A stretch of 64,000 bases of DNA from an uncultured Roseobacter sp. Its GTDB lineage: Bacteria > Pseudomonadota > Alphaproteobacteria > Rhodobacterales > Rhodobacteraceae. How positions within the stretch are numbered: the stretch's first letter is position 1; the number at the start of each line of letters is the position of its first letter. Shown one piece after another: positions 17,730-28,775 of the stretch. The position numbers and the translations under genes are program-made. The DNA lies in assembly GCF_947492555.1 (NCBI RefSeq), contig NZ_CANLNE010000002.1, forward strand, positions 1 through 64,000, read 5' to 3'. A model generated the notes under the pieces. It ran no database searches, had not been told where the DNA came from, and was given only the letters and a program-made list of their open reading frames with translations.

Positions 17730-18761
17730 ATGGCCGATATCACCATACGCGGCGCAGGCATTTTTGGCCTGTCGATCGCATGGGCCTGCATCCGGCGCGG
17801 CGCGCATGTGACAGTCATAGATCCAAACGGACCCGGTGCGGGGAGTAGTGGCGGGGTTGTCGGTGCATTGGCGCCCCATGTCCCGGAAAACTGGAATGCA
17901 AAGAAGGCCTTCCAGCTGGAAAGCCTGTTGATGGCAGAGCCTTTTTGGGCCGAGGTCGAAGAGGTGGGTGGTATCCCCTCCGGGTACGCCCGCAGCGGCA
18001 GGCTGCAACCCATTCTTGACGCGAAGGGTCTTGAACTGGCCCGACAGCGCGCGATCAGTTCTGCTGCGTTATGGGGCAATCAGGCGAAATGGTCCGTCAA
18101 TCAGGCGGACGGCGCCCCGTGGGCCCCGCTCAGTCCAACGGGATGGCTGATCCGGGACACATTGAGCGCCCATCTGCACCCAAGGACGGCATGCAATGCA
18201 CTGGTATCTGCGCTGTCGGCCAAAGGAGTTACCATTCAAAGCAACGGCCCTGACGCAGGCGCTGTGATCTGGGCCACCGGGACAGCGGGACTGGAGGCGC
18301 TGAACCGACGGCATCACCGAATGGTCGGCAATGGCGTAAAGGGTCAGGCCGCAGTTTTACAGTTCGACGCGGGTGCCGCGCCGCAAATCTTTGCAGATGG
18401 TGTTCATGTCATTCCACATTCTGACGGTACAGTGGCCGTCGGCTCCACCTCGGAGCGGGACTATGAAGATCCGGGCACGACGGATGCGCAATTGGATGGG
18501 GTAATCGAACGCGCCCGCGCCGCCGTACCCGTTCTGAAAGACGCGGCAGTTATCCACAGATGGGCAGGCGTACGTCCTCGCGCCCGCAGCCGTGCGCCCA
18601 TGCTGGGTCACTGGCCAGACAGGCCGGGTCATTTCGTTGCAAACGGCGGTTTCAAGATTGGGTTTGGCATGGCGCCGAAGATTGCCGAGGTGATGGCCGA
18701 TCTGGTACTGGAAGATCGCAATCAGATTCCTGACGGTTTTGAGGTCAAAGCGTCATTCTGA
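17730..18761 (+). CDS. FAD-dependent oxidoreductase, MnmC C-terminal-domain-like
   Basis: A 343-residue DAO-family flavoprotein. The Rossmann FAD motif GAGIFGLSIAW is at residues about 8-18, followed by GSSGGVVGALAPHVP, and the C-terminal part has GVRPRARSRAPMLG and FVANGGFKIGFGMAP, which contact flavin in this family. It matches the C-terminal oxidoreductase half of MnmC, which removes the carboxymethyl group from cmnm5U34. The neighbouring divergent mnmD supplies the methyltransferase half, supporting this role over a generic amino-acid oxidase. ATG at 17730 follows GGAAGA; a TTG six bases earlier is less likely. Confidence 0.75.
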   Translation: MADITIRGAGIFGLSIAWACIRRGAHVTVIDPNGPGAGSSGGVVGALAPHVPENWNAKKAFQLESLLMAEPFWAEVEEVGGIPSGYARSGRLQPILDAKGLELARQRAISSAALWGNQAKWSVNQADGAPWAPLSPTGWLIRDTLSAHLHPRTACNALVSALSAKGVTIQSNGPDAGAVIWATGTAGLEALNRRHHRMVGNGVKGQAAVLQFDAGAAPQIFADGVHVIPHSDGTVAVGSTSERDYEDPGTTDAQLDGVIERARAAVPVLKDAAVIHRWAGVRPRARSRAPMLGHWPDRPGHFVANGGFKIGFGMAPKIAEVMADLVLEDRNQIPDGFEVKASF

Positions 18762-18871
18762 GGTGACAATGCTGATCCCGGGCACCTGATCCACAAGCAC
18801 CCGACAAGCTTTTGACCGGCCTCCGTTTTAGGTACATCTTCGGCAATACACACGAAGCGAGGAACCATCCA

Positions 18872-19288
18872 ATGCCGCCGTCCGACATTCAATGCCGCGT
18901 TCGTGTCCTGGATCATCTGGTGCTCACCGTCGCCAGTATTCCTGAAACCGTCCGCTTTTACACGCAGGTTTTGGGCATGCGGGGTGAGCAATTCGATGCC
19001 GCTGACGGGACGCGGCGATGGGCCCTGCTCTTTGGTCAGAGCAAGATCAATCTACACCAAAAGGGGCACGAATTCGATCCGAAGGCGGCGCACCCGAACC
19101 CCGGAACAGCGGATTTGTGCTTTTTGACGGATGCGCCGCTGGACGATTGGATGACCCATCTTGCTACGCATCAGGTCGACATTGAGGACGGGCCGGTACC
19201 GCGCTCCGGCGCAACCGGGCCGATCACATCCCTCTATCTGCGGGACCCGGACGGCAATCTGATCGAAGTATCCGTGCCACAGGATTAG
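18872..19288 (+). CDS. VOC family (glyoxalase/bleomycin resistance) protein
   Basis: A 138-residue single-unit vicinal-oxygen-chelate protein. Two beta-alpha-beta modules are visible: VLDHLVLTVASIPETVRFYTQ at the start supplies the first metal His, and the C-terminal LYLRDPDGNLIEVS supplies the metal Glu. Such proteins bind a divalent metal and may be lyases, dioxygenases or binding proteins; substrate is unknown. ATG at 18872 follows GCGAGGAA. The last four bases overlap the stop of the convergent FMN reductase gene. Confidence 0.88.
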   Translation: MPPSDIQCRVRVLDHLVLTVASIPETVRFYTQVLGMRGEQFDAADGTRRWALLFGQSKINLHQKGHEFDPKAAHPNPGTADLCFLTDAPLDDWMTHLATHQVDIEDGPVPRSGATGPITSLYLRDPDGNLIEVSVPQD

Positions 19289-19827
19289 CGGTCCACCTCG
19301 GCGCGCAGAGCCTGCATCAGGGCGGTCAATTCGCGCAGGTAAATCTCGCCGGTCAGCCTGCCGTTTTCGTCGAACTGATTGCCGCTGTCGGCCAAATGGA
19401 TTTCCGGCCCCTGCAGGATGCGCGGCCGGAATGGCACCATGAACCCGCGCAGCACCATCTGCGCCCGCTCGCCACCAGCCCGGCCCGCCGCCGCGGACAT
19501 CACGGCCACCGGTTTTCCGGACCACGGGCGTGTCGTCGTGCGGCTGATCCAATCCAGTGCGTTTTTCAGAACGCCGGAGGGTCCCTTGTTGTACTCGGGC
19601 GTGGAAATCAGGACGGCATCCGCCGCAGCGATATCATCAGCCAGGGTCTGCACCGCCTGCGGCACACCTTCGGCGGATTCAACGTCACCATCGTAAAGCG
19701 GCAGGTTCAGGTCGGCGACGGAGAACGCGCAATCTTCAAAAAGGCGTGCGGCCTCGTGCAACAGCTTGGTGTTGGTGGATGCTTTGCGCAGTGAGCCGGA
19801 CAGCCCGAGAACTGTGTATTTCGCCAT
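19285..19827 (-). CDS. NADPH-dependent FMN reductase family protein
   Basis: A 180-residue flavodoxin-like protein. GLSGSLRKASTNTKLL at the N-terminus is the FMN phosphate loop, and STPEYNKGPSGVLKNALDW near residue 75 is the family signature. Members (ChrR, YieF, EmrA types) reduce quinones, azo dyes or chromate with NAD(P)H; the natural substrate is not evident. It is a single-gene unit, transcribed leftwards and convergent with the VOC gene. Confidence 0.92.
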   Translation of the reverse strand: MAKYTVLGLSGSLRKASTNTKLLHEAARLFEDCAFSVADLNLPLYDGDVESAEGVPQAVQTLADDIAAADAVLISTPEYNKGPSGVLKNALDWISRTTTRPWSGKPVAVMSAAAGRAGGERAQMVLRGFMVPFRPRILQGPEIHLADSGNQFDENGRLTGEIYLRELTALMQALRAEVDR

Positions 19828-19874
19828 GAATTTACTTCCTCACAAATGGTTTCCGTTACCCTGTGGCAGCGGCC

Positions 19875-19911
19875 CGAAAAAACAAGAGCCCCGGCAAAAA
19901 TTCCGGGGCTC
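19875..19911 (-). terminator. Rho-independent terminator after the OmpA-like lipoprotein gene
   Basis: A 9-bp perfect stem (19886-19894 with 19903-19911) lies 25 bases past the stop at 19936. On the minus strand it runs into TTGTTTTTT (19877-19885). It separates the lipoprotein gene from the FMN reductase gene. Confidence 0.88.
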
Positions 19912-19935
19912 CAGGACAAAATATGAGGTTTTTTG

Positions 19936-20598
19936 TCAGGCCGTGGGCAGAATGACGATCTCGACCCGACGGTTTTGCGCCTTGCCTGCGGCGTTGAGGT
20001 TGCTGGCAATCGGCTGGTTTTCACCACGCCCGAATGTCTGCAAGCGTCCCGACGGTACGCCGGCATTCAGCAACACATTGCCCACGGCATTCGCACGCCG
20101 CTCCGACAGCTGCTGGTTATAGGCCGCGTCGCCATCGCTATCGGTATGACCGATCACCTGCACGGTGGATTGCGGATATTTGTTCAGGCTTGCGGCGACG
20201 GCGTAGAGGTCGTTCTGCAAGTCTGACCGAACGGAGAAACTGTCCGTGGCGAACAAGATATCCTGCGGCATATTCAGGATCAGACGGTCGCCGGTGTTGG
20301 TGATGATGACGTCATCATCCAGATCGCGGCGCAGCTCCGCCTCCTGTTGATCAAGATTGTAGCCAATGCCCGCGCCGATAGCGGCACCCACAGCGGCCCC
20401 GACCAATGCGCCGTCACCCCGGTTTCCATCCCCCTTAGATAGGGCTCCCAAGACCGCGCCTGCGCCCGCGCCGATCAAGGCACCTCGCTGCGTTTTAGGA
20501 TTGTTGGAATTCGCGCCGATCTGATTGGGATCGGTACAGGCGGCAAGCACCAAAGTGCCCGAAAGTGCAAGGATCAACGGAGTTTTTACAAATGTCAT
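19936..20598 (-). CDS. OmpA family outer-membrane lipoprotein
   Basis: A 220-residue lipoprotein. The lipobox LVLAAC places the lipidated Cys at residue 21. Next comes a glycine-zipper stretch (GALIGAGAGAVLGAL and GAAVGAAIGAGIGYN, about 40-80), then a C-terminal OmpA domain with the peptidoglycan-binding signature VIGHTDSDG...NQQLSERRANAV and NRRVEIVI. It probably links the outer membrane to the murein layer, similar to YiaD. It has its own terminator and no operon partner. Confidence 0.92.
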   Translation of the reverse strand: MTFVKTPLILALSGTLVLAACTDPNQIGANSNNPKTQRGALIGAGAGAVLGALSKGDGNRGDGALVGAAVGAAIGAGIGYNLDQQEAELRRDLDDDVIITNTGDRLILNMPQDILFATDSFSVRSDLQNDLYAVAASLNKYPQSTVQVIGHTDSDGDAAYNQQLSERRANAVGNVLLNAGVPSGRLQTFGRGENQPIASNLNAAGKAQNRRVEIVILPTA

Positions 20599-20732
20599 AG
20601 CGTACTGCCTTCAGTGGTTGCGGCCCCGTTCGGGCAGGGCGTCTTGATGTTAACGCTGTATATATGGCGGCGGTTCCGCAACAAACCAAGGGGAAAACGG
20701 CTCGGCGATAACCCGCCACTCCCGGCATTCCA

Positions 20733-21599
20733 TCACTTCTCCGCGTGCACGGCTTCGTACGCAAGCATGGCCCGCTTCATCGGCAAGCCCCAGTGATACC
20801 CACCCAGTCCCCCCGATTTGCGCAGCGCACGATGGCAGGGGATCAACCAACTGATCGGGTTCCGCCCAACTGCTGTGCCCACCGCACGCACCGCACGCGG
20901 GTTGCCGATTGCCTGGGCAATCTCGGAATACGTCGTGACCTGCCCCGACGGGATGCTGAGAAGCGCTTCCCAGACCTTGATCTGAAACGGGGCACCGATG
21001 AGAAACAGGGGCGCCGTTTCCAATGCGCCTTCGCCGGCTCCAAAGGCATTCAACACCCAAGGACGCAACATCATCGGATCCTCGACAAACTCGGCTTGTG
21101 GCCAACGTGACACCAGATCCTGCAGAGCCGCCTCTTCACCCGTTTCAGCAGCAAACCCCATACCACAGATGCCTTTGTCCGTGCCCATCACAACAGCAGG
21201 GCCAAAGGGGCTTTCGAACCATCCCCAGTAAATGGTCAGACCAGCGCCACCTCTGGCAAATTCCCCGGGGCTCATCGCTTCCCAGCGCACAAAGAGATCG
21301 TGCAACCGTCCGCTGCCCGAAAGACCAACCGCATGCGACGCTTCCAGTGTCGTGAAACGGTCGCGGAGCAACGTCTTTGCGTGTCCGAGGGTCAAGTACT
21401 GCTGATACCTTTTGGGGGAAACCCCAACCCACCGCGAGAACAAGCGCTGGAAATGTGCAACACTCATGCCCATTTCGGTGGCCAGATGTTCCAGCGACAG
21501 CGGGTCTTCGGCCTGATCGATCAAATCGATGGCGCGGCGTATGACGCGATAGTGATATGCGGTTTCCGACTCATCGGGGAGTGCTTGATGCTGTGTCAT
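20733..21599 (-). CDS. AraC-type HTH / methylated-DNA--protein-cysteine methyltransferase fusion
   Basis: A 288-residue Ada-like protein. An AraC helix-turn-helix pair occupies about residues 18-105 (SLEHLATEMGMSVAHFQRLF); the C-terminal half is an O6-alkylguanine methyltransferase with the acceptor cysteine C255 in LIPCHRAL and the upstream NPRAVRAVG DNA-recognition helix. Compared with E. coli Ada it lacks the N-terminal zinc domain that senses methylphosphotriesters, so the usual activation switch is missing. It should still repair O6-methylguanine. Confidence 0.92.
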   Translation of the reverse strand: MTQHQALPDESETAYHYRVIRRAIDLIDQAEDPLSLEHLATEMGMSVAHFQRLFSRWVGVSPKRYQQYLTLGHAKTLLRDRFTTLEASHAVGLSGSGRLHDLFVRWEAMSPGEFARGGAGLTIYWGWFESPFGPAVVMGTDKGICGMGFAAETGEEAALQDLVSRWPQAEFVEDPMMLRPWVLNAFGAGEGALETAPLFLIGAPFQIKVWEALLSIPSGQVTTYSEIAQAIGNPRAVRAVGTAVGRNPISWLIPCHRALRKSGGLGGYHWGLPMKRAMLAYEAVHAEK

Positions 21600-21649
21600 G
21601 CCTTCAATCTAGGAAACCAGACGACGCGGCGCGACCCGAAACCTGCGAA

Positions 21650-22735
21650 TTATGCGCTGCGCAATAGCGGCTTGCCATCTCTCAAGGCCCGGCCTTCATC
21701 GTCGCGGGCGATCAGCAGTCGCGCTTCATTTCGGGTCAGGCAAGGGCGTGCCATTGCAACATCGGTTCCATCGATACCCAAGGCCTGTATCAGGCTTTCC
21801 TTGTCTGTTTTGGACAGCCGCCGCATTGTCTCAGGGCCAGGGAACAAGGTCTCAACCCAAGCCCCCTGTGCCAGAATGACCTGATGGTTGGCACAAGCGA
21901 TATGGGTAAGGGTGTAGGGCCGAACCGGTGTGATTGGAAAAGCACGCCCCCGATCCGCCCAGGCCTTTGCCGGCGCCAGCACCTCATTGGAAAAGTAGAG
22001 CAACTCCGCCCGCGCAGAGGCGAACAGCAACCGATGATCACCCGTGACATGCAGATCATGGGTTGGCGCGTTCGGTCCACAGGACCCCGCCGGAATGCAC
22101 ACCGGCCGTTCGTCAGGGTATTGCATGAAATATCCCGGCTGCAGGCGCGTACGCCCGATCCAGACAATGGGCTGATAGCCGTGGTCGCGGGTCAGCACCA
22201 TGTCAGAGGTTTCCAGCCATTCTACCGGAATTTCGCCATCCTGGGTGCGGATCAGTGTGCCCGGTCCAAAACAGGGCACACTTTGCTGTTCGTACTGGGA
22301 ATAGGACAGGCGTGTATCATCGCCGTCCGGGCCGCCCAGCAAATTGTCGATGTCACGCCCCCCGGTGTAGGTATAGGCCACGCCTGGTTGCAACGGCTCC
22401 GATGGAACATAACCCATCTTCACACCATCGATCTCGATCCGGTCAATTGTGACATAGGAGCCATCCGGCGCCCGCAGAATGGCGTATTCTTCCCCATAGA
22501 TAAGACCCGAGGATACCGGGGTGCCATCTGCCGTTGTGACGACACCGGTTTGGTTCGAGTCTTCGCCCACCTCATTGTTTTTTTCGTCGCCGTCCAGAAA
22601 GCTGTCGTCATCCGTCACCTCGAACAACACACGGTCAGTCCTGAAATCGTAGTTCGGATCGAGCGTGAACGTGCCATTGCTGGGATTGTAGACCAGCGCA
22701 TTCGACGAATAGCCGTAGAAAGAATGTGTTGCCAT
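21650..22735 (-). CDS. Hint-domain protein
   Basis: A 361-residue protein with a Hedgehog/intein-type domain in its second half. The Hint block A is CFGPGTLIRTQDG with C155 as the candidate nucleophile; block B is HVTGDHRLLF near 240; later blocks read EVLAPAKAW and HIACANHQVILAQG. The N-terminal ~150 residues are rich in Asp and Gly with no signal peptide, as in proteins secreted by C-terminal or type I signals. Hint_2 proteins are abundant in Rhodobacteraceae and are of unknown function. ATG at 22735 is preceded by AAGGTG. Confidence 0.85.
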   Translation of the reverse strand: MATHSFYGYSSNALVYNPSNGTFTLDPNYDFRTDRVLFEVTDDDSFLDGDEKNNEVGEDSNQTGVVTTADGTPVSSGLIYGEEYAILRAPDGSYVTIDRIEIDGVKMGYVPSEPLQPGVAYTYTGGRDIDNLLGGPDGDDTRLSYSQYEQQSVPCFGPGTLIRTQDGEIPVEWLETSDMVLTRDHGYQPIVWIGRTRLQPGYFMQYPDERPVCIPAGSCGPNAPTHDLHVTGDHRLLFASARAELLYFSNEVLAPAKAWADRGRAFPITPVRPYTLTHIACANHQVILAQGAWVETLFPGPETMRRLSKTDKESLIQALGIDGTDVAMARPCLTRNEARLLIARDDEGRALRDGKPLLRSA

Positions 22736-22882
22736 GACAGCACCTTGAAAGACGGGAACCACCGGACAGTGACACAGTCAAATGAAGATACTGCTGAAAA
22801 ATACGCCAAGTTTTTAAACGCATTTTAGCGATCACAGGCACATGGTCTTGCCCACACGTCGGAAAGCCCGCATACCGTGCGC

Positions 22883-23527
22883 ATGGCAAAGCAGCTTGGA
22901 TATCACACCATACGCGAGATTTTCACGCGTTTTCAGGAGGCTGATCCGGAACCCACGGGGGAGCTGGAGCATGTCAACGTCTACACATTGGTTGTTGCCG
23001 TAGCGCTGAGTGCACAAGCCACGGACGCCGGCGTGAACAAGGCCACGCGCAAGCTGTTCCAGATTGCCGATACGCCCCAAAAGATGCTCGACCTCGGGAT
23101 TGAGGGGCTGACCGAACACATCAAGACCATCGGGCTTTTCCGGCAAAAGGCCAAGAATGTCATCAAGCTGAGCCAGATCCTCGTCGATGACTATGGTGGT
23201 GAGGTGCCAAACAGCCGTGCAGCGCTTCAGGGTTTGCCCGGCGTCGGGCGCAAGACGGCCAATGTGGTCATGAACATGTGGTGGCAATTCCCGGCGCAGG
23301 CGGTCGACACCCATATCTTCAGGCTTGGCAACCGCACCGGCATCGCACCGGGTAAAACCGTCGAAGCCGTCGAGCGCGCCATCGAAGACAATATTCCGGC
23401 TGATTTTCAGCTGCACGCCCACCATTGGATGATTTTGCACGGGCGCTATCATTGCAAGGCACGCAAGCCGATGTGCCCGACCTGCATCATCCGCGATCTC
23501 TGCCCATTTGAGGACAAAACCCAATGA
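22883..23527 (+). CDS. nth: Endonuclease III
   Basis: A 214-residue base-excision repair glycosylase/AP lyase acting on oxidised pyrimidines. The HhH motif with the catalytic lysine is LPGVGRKTANVV, the catalytic aspartate follows in QAVDTHIFRL, and the C-terminal [4Fe-4S] cluster ligands are in CKARKPMCPTCIIRDLC. I prefer the ATG at 22883 (MAKQLGYHT, typical N-terminus); GTG at 22877 is an alternative with better spacing to GGAAAG. The stop overlaps the next gene start by four bases. Confidence 0.96.
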   Translation: MAKQLGYHTIREIFTRFQEADPEPTGELEHVNVYTLVVAVALSAQATDAGVNKATRKLFQIADTPQKMLDLGIEGLTEHIKTIGLFRQKAKNVIKLSQILVDDYGGEVPNSRAALQGLPGVGRKTANVVMNMWWQFPAQAVDTHIFRLGNRTGIAPGKTVEAVERAIEDNIPADFQLHAHHWMILHGRYHCKARKPMCPTCIIRDLCPFEDKTQ

Positions 23528-24510
23528 AGAATTACCAGGTTGTTGGCATCGGAAACGCCGTTGTCGATGTGATCACCCACGCCGATGACAGCTTTCTCGA
23601 TCTCATGGGCATAGAAAAAGGCATCATGCAGCTGGTCGATCGCGCGCGGTCCGAAAAGTTGTACGGTGCAATGAACGACCGTTTGCAAACCCCCGGCGGG
23701 GCCGTGGCAAACACGGTGGCCGGGGTCGGCGCGCTTGGGTTGCAGACGGCGTTCATCGGGCGGGTCCGCGACGATGCGCTGGGGCAGTTCTACGCCAGCG
23801 CGATGACCGACAACGGCATCGACTTTGTGAATCCGCCCGTCGAGAATGGCGAGGATCCGACCTCGCGCAGCATGATCTTCGTGGCGCCCGACGGCGAGCG
23901 GTCGATGAACACCTACCTGGGCATCTCGACCGGGCTGACATCGGCGGATGTTCCGCCAGAGGTATCCGGCAATGCGCGGATCATGTTCCTAGAAGGATAT
24001 CTCTTTGACCATGACGCCGGCAAAACCGCCTTCCGCGAAGCGGCACGCGCGACCAAAGCCGGCGGTGGTATTGCGGGCATCGCCATTTCCGATCCCTTTT
24101 GCGTCGAACGGCACCGCGCCGATTTCCTGGCCCTGATCGAACACGATCTGGACTATGTGATCGGCAACCAGCACGAGATTGAATCGCTTTTCGAAACCGA
24201 TCTGGAAACCTCTCTGGCTAAGACGGCCGAGATCTGTCCGCTGGTCGTCTGCACCCGTTCCGGTGACGGCGTGACGGTGATCTCGAAAGGCCAGCGTGTC
24301 GATGTGCCGGTTCAGAAGATCACCCCGGTTGACGCGACCGGCGCGGGCGACCAGTTTGCCGCCGGCTTCCTCTACGGGCTCGCGACCAAGCGCGACCTGG
24401 AAACCTGTGCAAAAATGGGTAACCTCTGCGCTGCCGAAGTGATCAGCCACGTCGGCCCGCGTCCGCAGGTGAACATGATGAAAACTTTCGAGGCAGAGGG
24501 GCTCGTCTGA
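23524..24510 (+). CDS. PfkB family carbohydrate kinase (adenosine kinase-like)
   Basis: A 328-residue ribokinase-family enzyme. The PfkB signatures are present: GGAVANTVAGVGALG near residue 58 and DATGAGDQFAAGF starting at D270, with D276 as catalytic base. The N-terminal GIGNAVVDVI and the general sequence match the alphaproteobacterial proteins annotated as adenosine kinase; inosine or another nucleoside or sugar is possible. It is translationally coupled to nth by an ATGA overlap and followed after two bases by a GNAT gene. Confidence 0.88.
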   Translation: MKNYQVVGIGNAVVDVITHADDSFLDLMGIEKGIMQLVDRARSEKLYGAMNDRLQTPGGAVANTVAGVGALGLQTAFIGRVRDDALGQFYASAMTDNGIDFVNPPVENGEDPTSRSMIFVAPDGERSMNTYLGISTGLTSADVPPEVSGNARIMFLEGYLFDHDAGKTAFREAARATKAGGGIAGIAISDPFCVERHRADFLALIEHDLDYVIGNQHEIESLFETDLETSLAKTAEICPLVVCTRSGDGVTVISKGQRVDVPVQKITPVDATGAGDQFAAGFLYGLATKRDLETCAKMGNLCAAEVISHVGPRPQVNMMKTFEAEGLV

Positions 24511-24512
24511 CC

Positions 24513-25109
24513 GTGCTCGAAGACGGTTTCCATGACGTCCCCGCAGGCAAGCTCGCGATGATCGTGACCTATCTGGAAATGACGTCGAAAACGGATACCA
24601 GAGACGTCCCGCTGCCGGCCGGTCTGACGTTTCGTCGCGTGGCGGCGGACATCACCTGGTATCGCGATATCTTTACCCGCGTCGGCGGCCTCGACTGGCT
24701 CTGGTACGGGCGTCTGGTCCTTAAAGACGACGCGTTGGACGCCATACTCTCCGACCCGCAGGTCGAAATATACACGTTGTCGCGCGATGGGCAGGACCTG
24801 GCACTGATGGAGCTGGATTTTCGCAAGGAGGGAGCCTGCGAATTGGCCTACTTCGGGCTGACATCCGACCTGATTGGCACAGGATCCGGCCGCTGGCTGA
24901 TGAATAAAGCCGTCGAGCTTGCCTGGGCGAAGCCGATTGAGCGGTTTCACCTGCGCACCTGCACGATCGACAGCCCACAGGCGCTTGATTTCTACAAACG
25001 CAGCGGTTTCACGCCAGTCAAGCGCAGTGTCGAAATCGCCGATGATCCCCGCGTTCTCGGCGTATTACCGGACTCTGCAGGGCCGATGGTGCCGCTGCTG
25101 CGCCCCTAG
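24513..25109 (+). CDS. GNAT family N-acetyltransferase
   Basis: A 198-residue acetyltransferase. The GNAT core is visible in the second half: [21 protein letters not shown] (beta4-beta5), an acetyl-CoA loop [17 protein letters not shown] and the C-terminal [20 protein letters not shown]. Substrate unknown. GTG at 24513 lies two bases after the kinase stop and fits operon translation. The last four bases overlap the convergent rppH stop. Confidence 0.85.
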   Translation: MLEDGFHDVPAGKLAMIVTYLEMTSKTDTRDVPLPAGLTFRRVAADITWYRDIFTRVGGLDWLWYGRLVLKDDALDAILSDPQVEIYTLSRDGQDLALMELDFRKEGACELAYFGLTSDLIGTGSGRWLMNKAVELAWAKPIERFHLRTCTIDSPQALDFYKRSGFTPVKRSVEIADDPRVLGVLPDSAGPMVPLLRP

Positions 25110-25588
25110 AGCAGATCGCGGAATTCGGACATGACGGCAGCGTAGACGTCCCGCTTGAAGGGCACGATGTTCTCCACAAGCGCCTCTGCCGCCAGCCAGC
25201 GCCATTTGGAAAACTCCGGGTGCTCCGTGGCGATATTGATCTGGGTATCATCGCCCTGAAACCGCATGAGGAACCATTTTTGTTTCTGCCCGCGAAACCG
25301 ACCCTTCCACAGCTTTGGCACCAGATCGTAAGGTAATTCATAAGGCAGCCATGCGCTGTTCTGCGCCTCCACGGTCACCAGATCGGCGGTCACGCCGGTT
25401 TCTTCCCACAGCTCGCGCAGGGCAGCCTCCTGCGGTTCCTCCCCCTTGTCGATCCCGCCCTGCGGCATCTGCCAGGCGTCGTATTCGCTGTCACGCCGTT
25501 GCCCGACAAAGACATGGCCCTCCGCATTGACCAGCATCACCCCCACACAAGGCCGGTACGGCAGCTTCTCGATTTCTTCAGGGGTCAT
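25106..25588 (-). CDS. rppH: RNA pyrophosphohydrolase
   Basis: A 160-residue Nudix hydrolase that removes pyrophosphate from the 5' end of transcripts, opening them to decay. The Nudix box spans residues 44-66, starting [13 protein letters not shown] and ending [18 protein letters not shown] at the N-terminus and [11 protein letters not shown] are typical of RppH rather than of mutator-type Nudix enzymes. The ATG at 25588 overlaps the upstream GNAT stop (ATGA), which shows the start. Confidence 0.95.
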   Translation of the reverse strand: MTPEEIEKLPYRPCVGVMLVNAEGHVFVGQRRDSEYDAWQMPQGGIDKGEEPQEAALRELWEETGVTADLVTVEAQNSAWLPYELPYDLVPKLWKGRFRGQKQKWFLMRFQGDDTQINIATEHPEFSKWRWLAAEALVENIVPFKRDVYAAVMSEFRDLL

Positions 25589-26043
25589 GTGAGCATCTTC
25601 TCCATCTTGGCCCGCGTCAGGCTTTCGCCACTCCGCTCGACCGTCTCGTGATGGATAATCGAAAACCCCATGGCCCGAAAGGCCGGTTGCGCCATGAGGC
25701 TGGCGTGGGTCCAAAGCCGCGTTTCCCCCGCTTCGCGTGCCCATCTCTCGACGTGGCCATAGAGCTTGCGAAAGAGACCCGTGCCGTGATGCGCAGGCAG
25801 AATGAAGGCGAGATCAATGTACCCGCCTGTCTCTACGCTTACGAAACCAGCGGGGCGACCGTCAATCTCTGCCATGGCGACCTGCAGCGCGGCCAGCCGT
25901 GCGGCCCACTCCGGACCGCCGGGCGGTGCAGGCAACCAGGCTTCCCGCTGCGCCTCCGTGTAAGGGCTCGGACCGTCACGCACCGCCGCGTAGAAAACCT
26001 GCGCCAGCGCGTCAGCGTCCTGTGGTGTCGCCCATCTGATCAT
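25585..26043 (-). CDS. GNAT family N-acetyltransferase
   Basis: A 152-residue single-domain acetyltransferase. It begins [18 protein letters not shown], typical of GNAT beta1-alpha1, has [25 protein letters not shown] as the acetyl-CoA binding segment, and ends [11 protein letters not shown]. The ATG at 26043 follows AGGAAAGACAG. It is cotranscribed with rppH. Substrate unknown. Confidence 0.87.
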   Translation of the reverse strand: MIRWATPQDADALAQVFYAAVRDGPSPYTEAQREAWLPAPPGGPEWAARLAALQVAMAEIDGRPAGFVSVETGGYIDLAFILPAHHGTGLFRKLYGHVERWAREAGETRLWTHASLMAQPAFRAMGFSIIHHETVERSGESLTRAKMEKMLT

Positions 26044-26116
26044 GTCTGTCTTTCCTGCAGGCTGCGGCCTCTTGTGACGCCGCGTTCGACGTGACAGCAC
26101 ATATGTGAAAATGTGA

Positions 26117-28177
<2,061 letters not shown>

Positions 28178-28280
28178 CAAGCCGCGTTGTTGGCAGTGAA
28201 AACTTGCAGTAGTCTGGCGGACAAACCACTGCAGGATCACTCCCATCGCGCTTTTCGGAAAAAAATCAGGTGAGCAGGCC

Positions 28281-28775
28281 GTGCGGGAGGGCATGCCGGA
28301 CGCCTATCCGGCTGTCTGGCGGTTCTGCGTCTCGCTGACCGGGCGCCGGGATTGGGGTGAGGATGTTCTGCAGGCGACCTGCCTGCGCGCCATCGAAAAG
28401 GCGGACGGGTTTGAACCCGGCACCCATCTTGACCGCTGGATGATGCGCATTGCCCACCGGCTCTGGCTCAACGAACTGCGGGCGCGCAAGGTGCGCACCG
28501 GCGGTGGCCTCTTGCCCGTCGAGGACATTGACGTCGCAGACCACAAAACACCGGCTGCGGAAACGAATATTTTCGTCGCTGAGGTGTTATCCCAGATAAA
28601 TACCCTGCCCGATGCGCAGCGCCACGCGGTGTCGCTGGTCTACGTGGAGGGCATGAGCTACCGCGAGGCAGCTGACATTATGGAAATACCGATCGGCACC
28701 GTCATGAGCCGATTGGCCGCGGCACGTAAGACGCTGAATCAAAGTATGCCGGATGAAAAGAGGTCGTCACGATGA
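28281..28775 (+). CDS. ECF-type RNA polymerase sigma factor
   Basis: A 164-residue sigma factor. Region 2 is YPAVWRFCVSLTGRRDWGED with the -10 contact segment LQATCLRAIEKA; region 4 is a helix-turn-helix in LPDAQRHAVSLVYVEGMSYREAADIM and GTVMSRLAAARK. There is no region 1.1 or 3, the mark of ECF sigma factors. GTG at 28281 follows AGGTGA at good spacing; an ATG 12 bases further is possible. The next gene overlaps by four bases and encodes its probable anti-sigma factor. Confidence 0.92.
   Translation: MREGMPDAYPAVWRFCVSLTGRRDWGEDVLQATCLRAIEKADGFEPGTHLDRWMMRIAHRLWLNELRARKVRTGGGLLPVEDIDVADHKTPAAETNIFVAEVLSQINTLPDAQRHAVSLVYVEGMSYREAADIMEIPIGTVMSRLAAARKTLNQSMPDEKRSSR

Noticed and set aside
16989-18008. 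Longer N-terminal start of mnmD extending to 18008
   Set aside because: The extension would overlap the divergent FAD gene by almost 280 bases; the family begins near the ATG at 17705.
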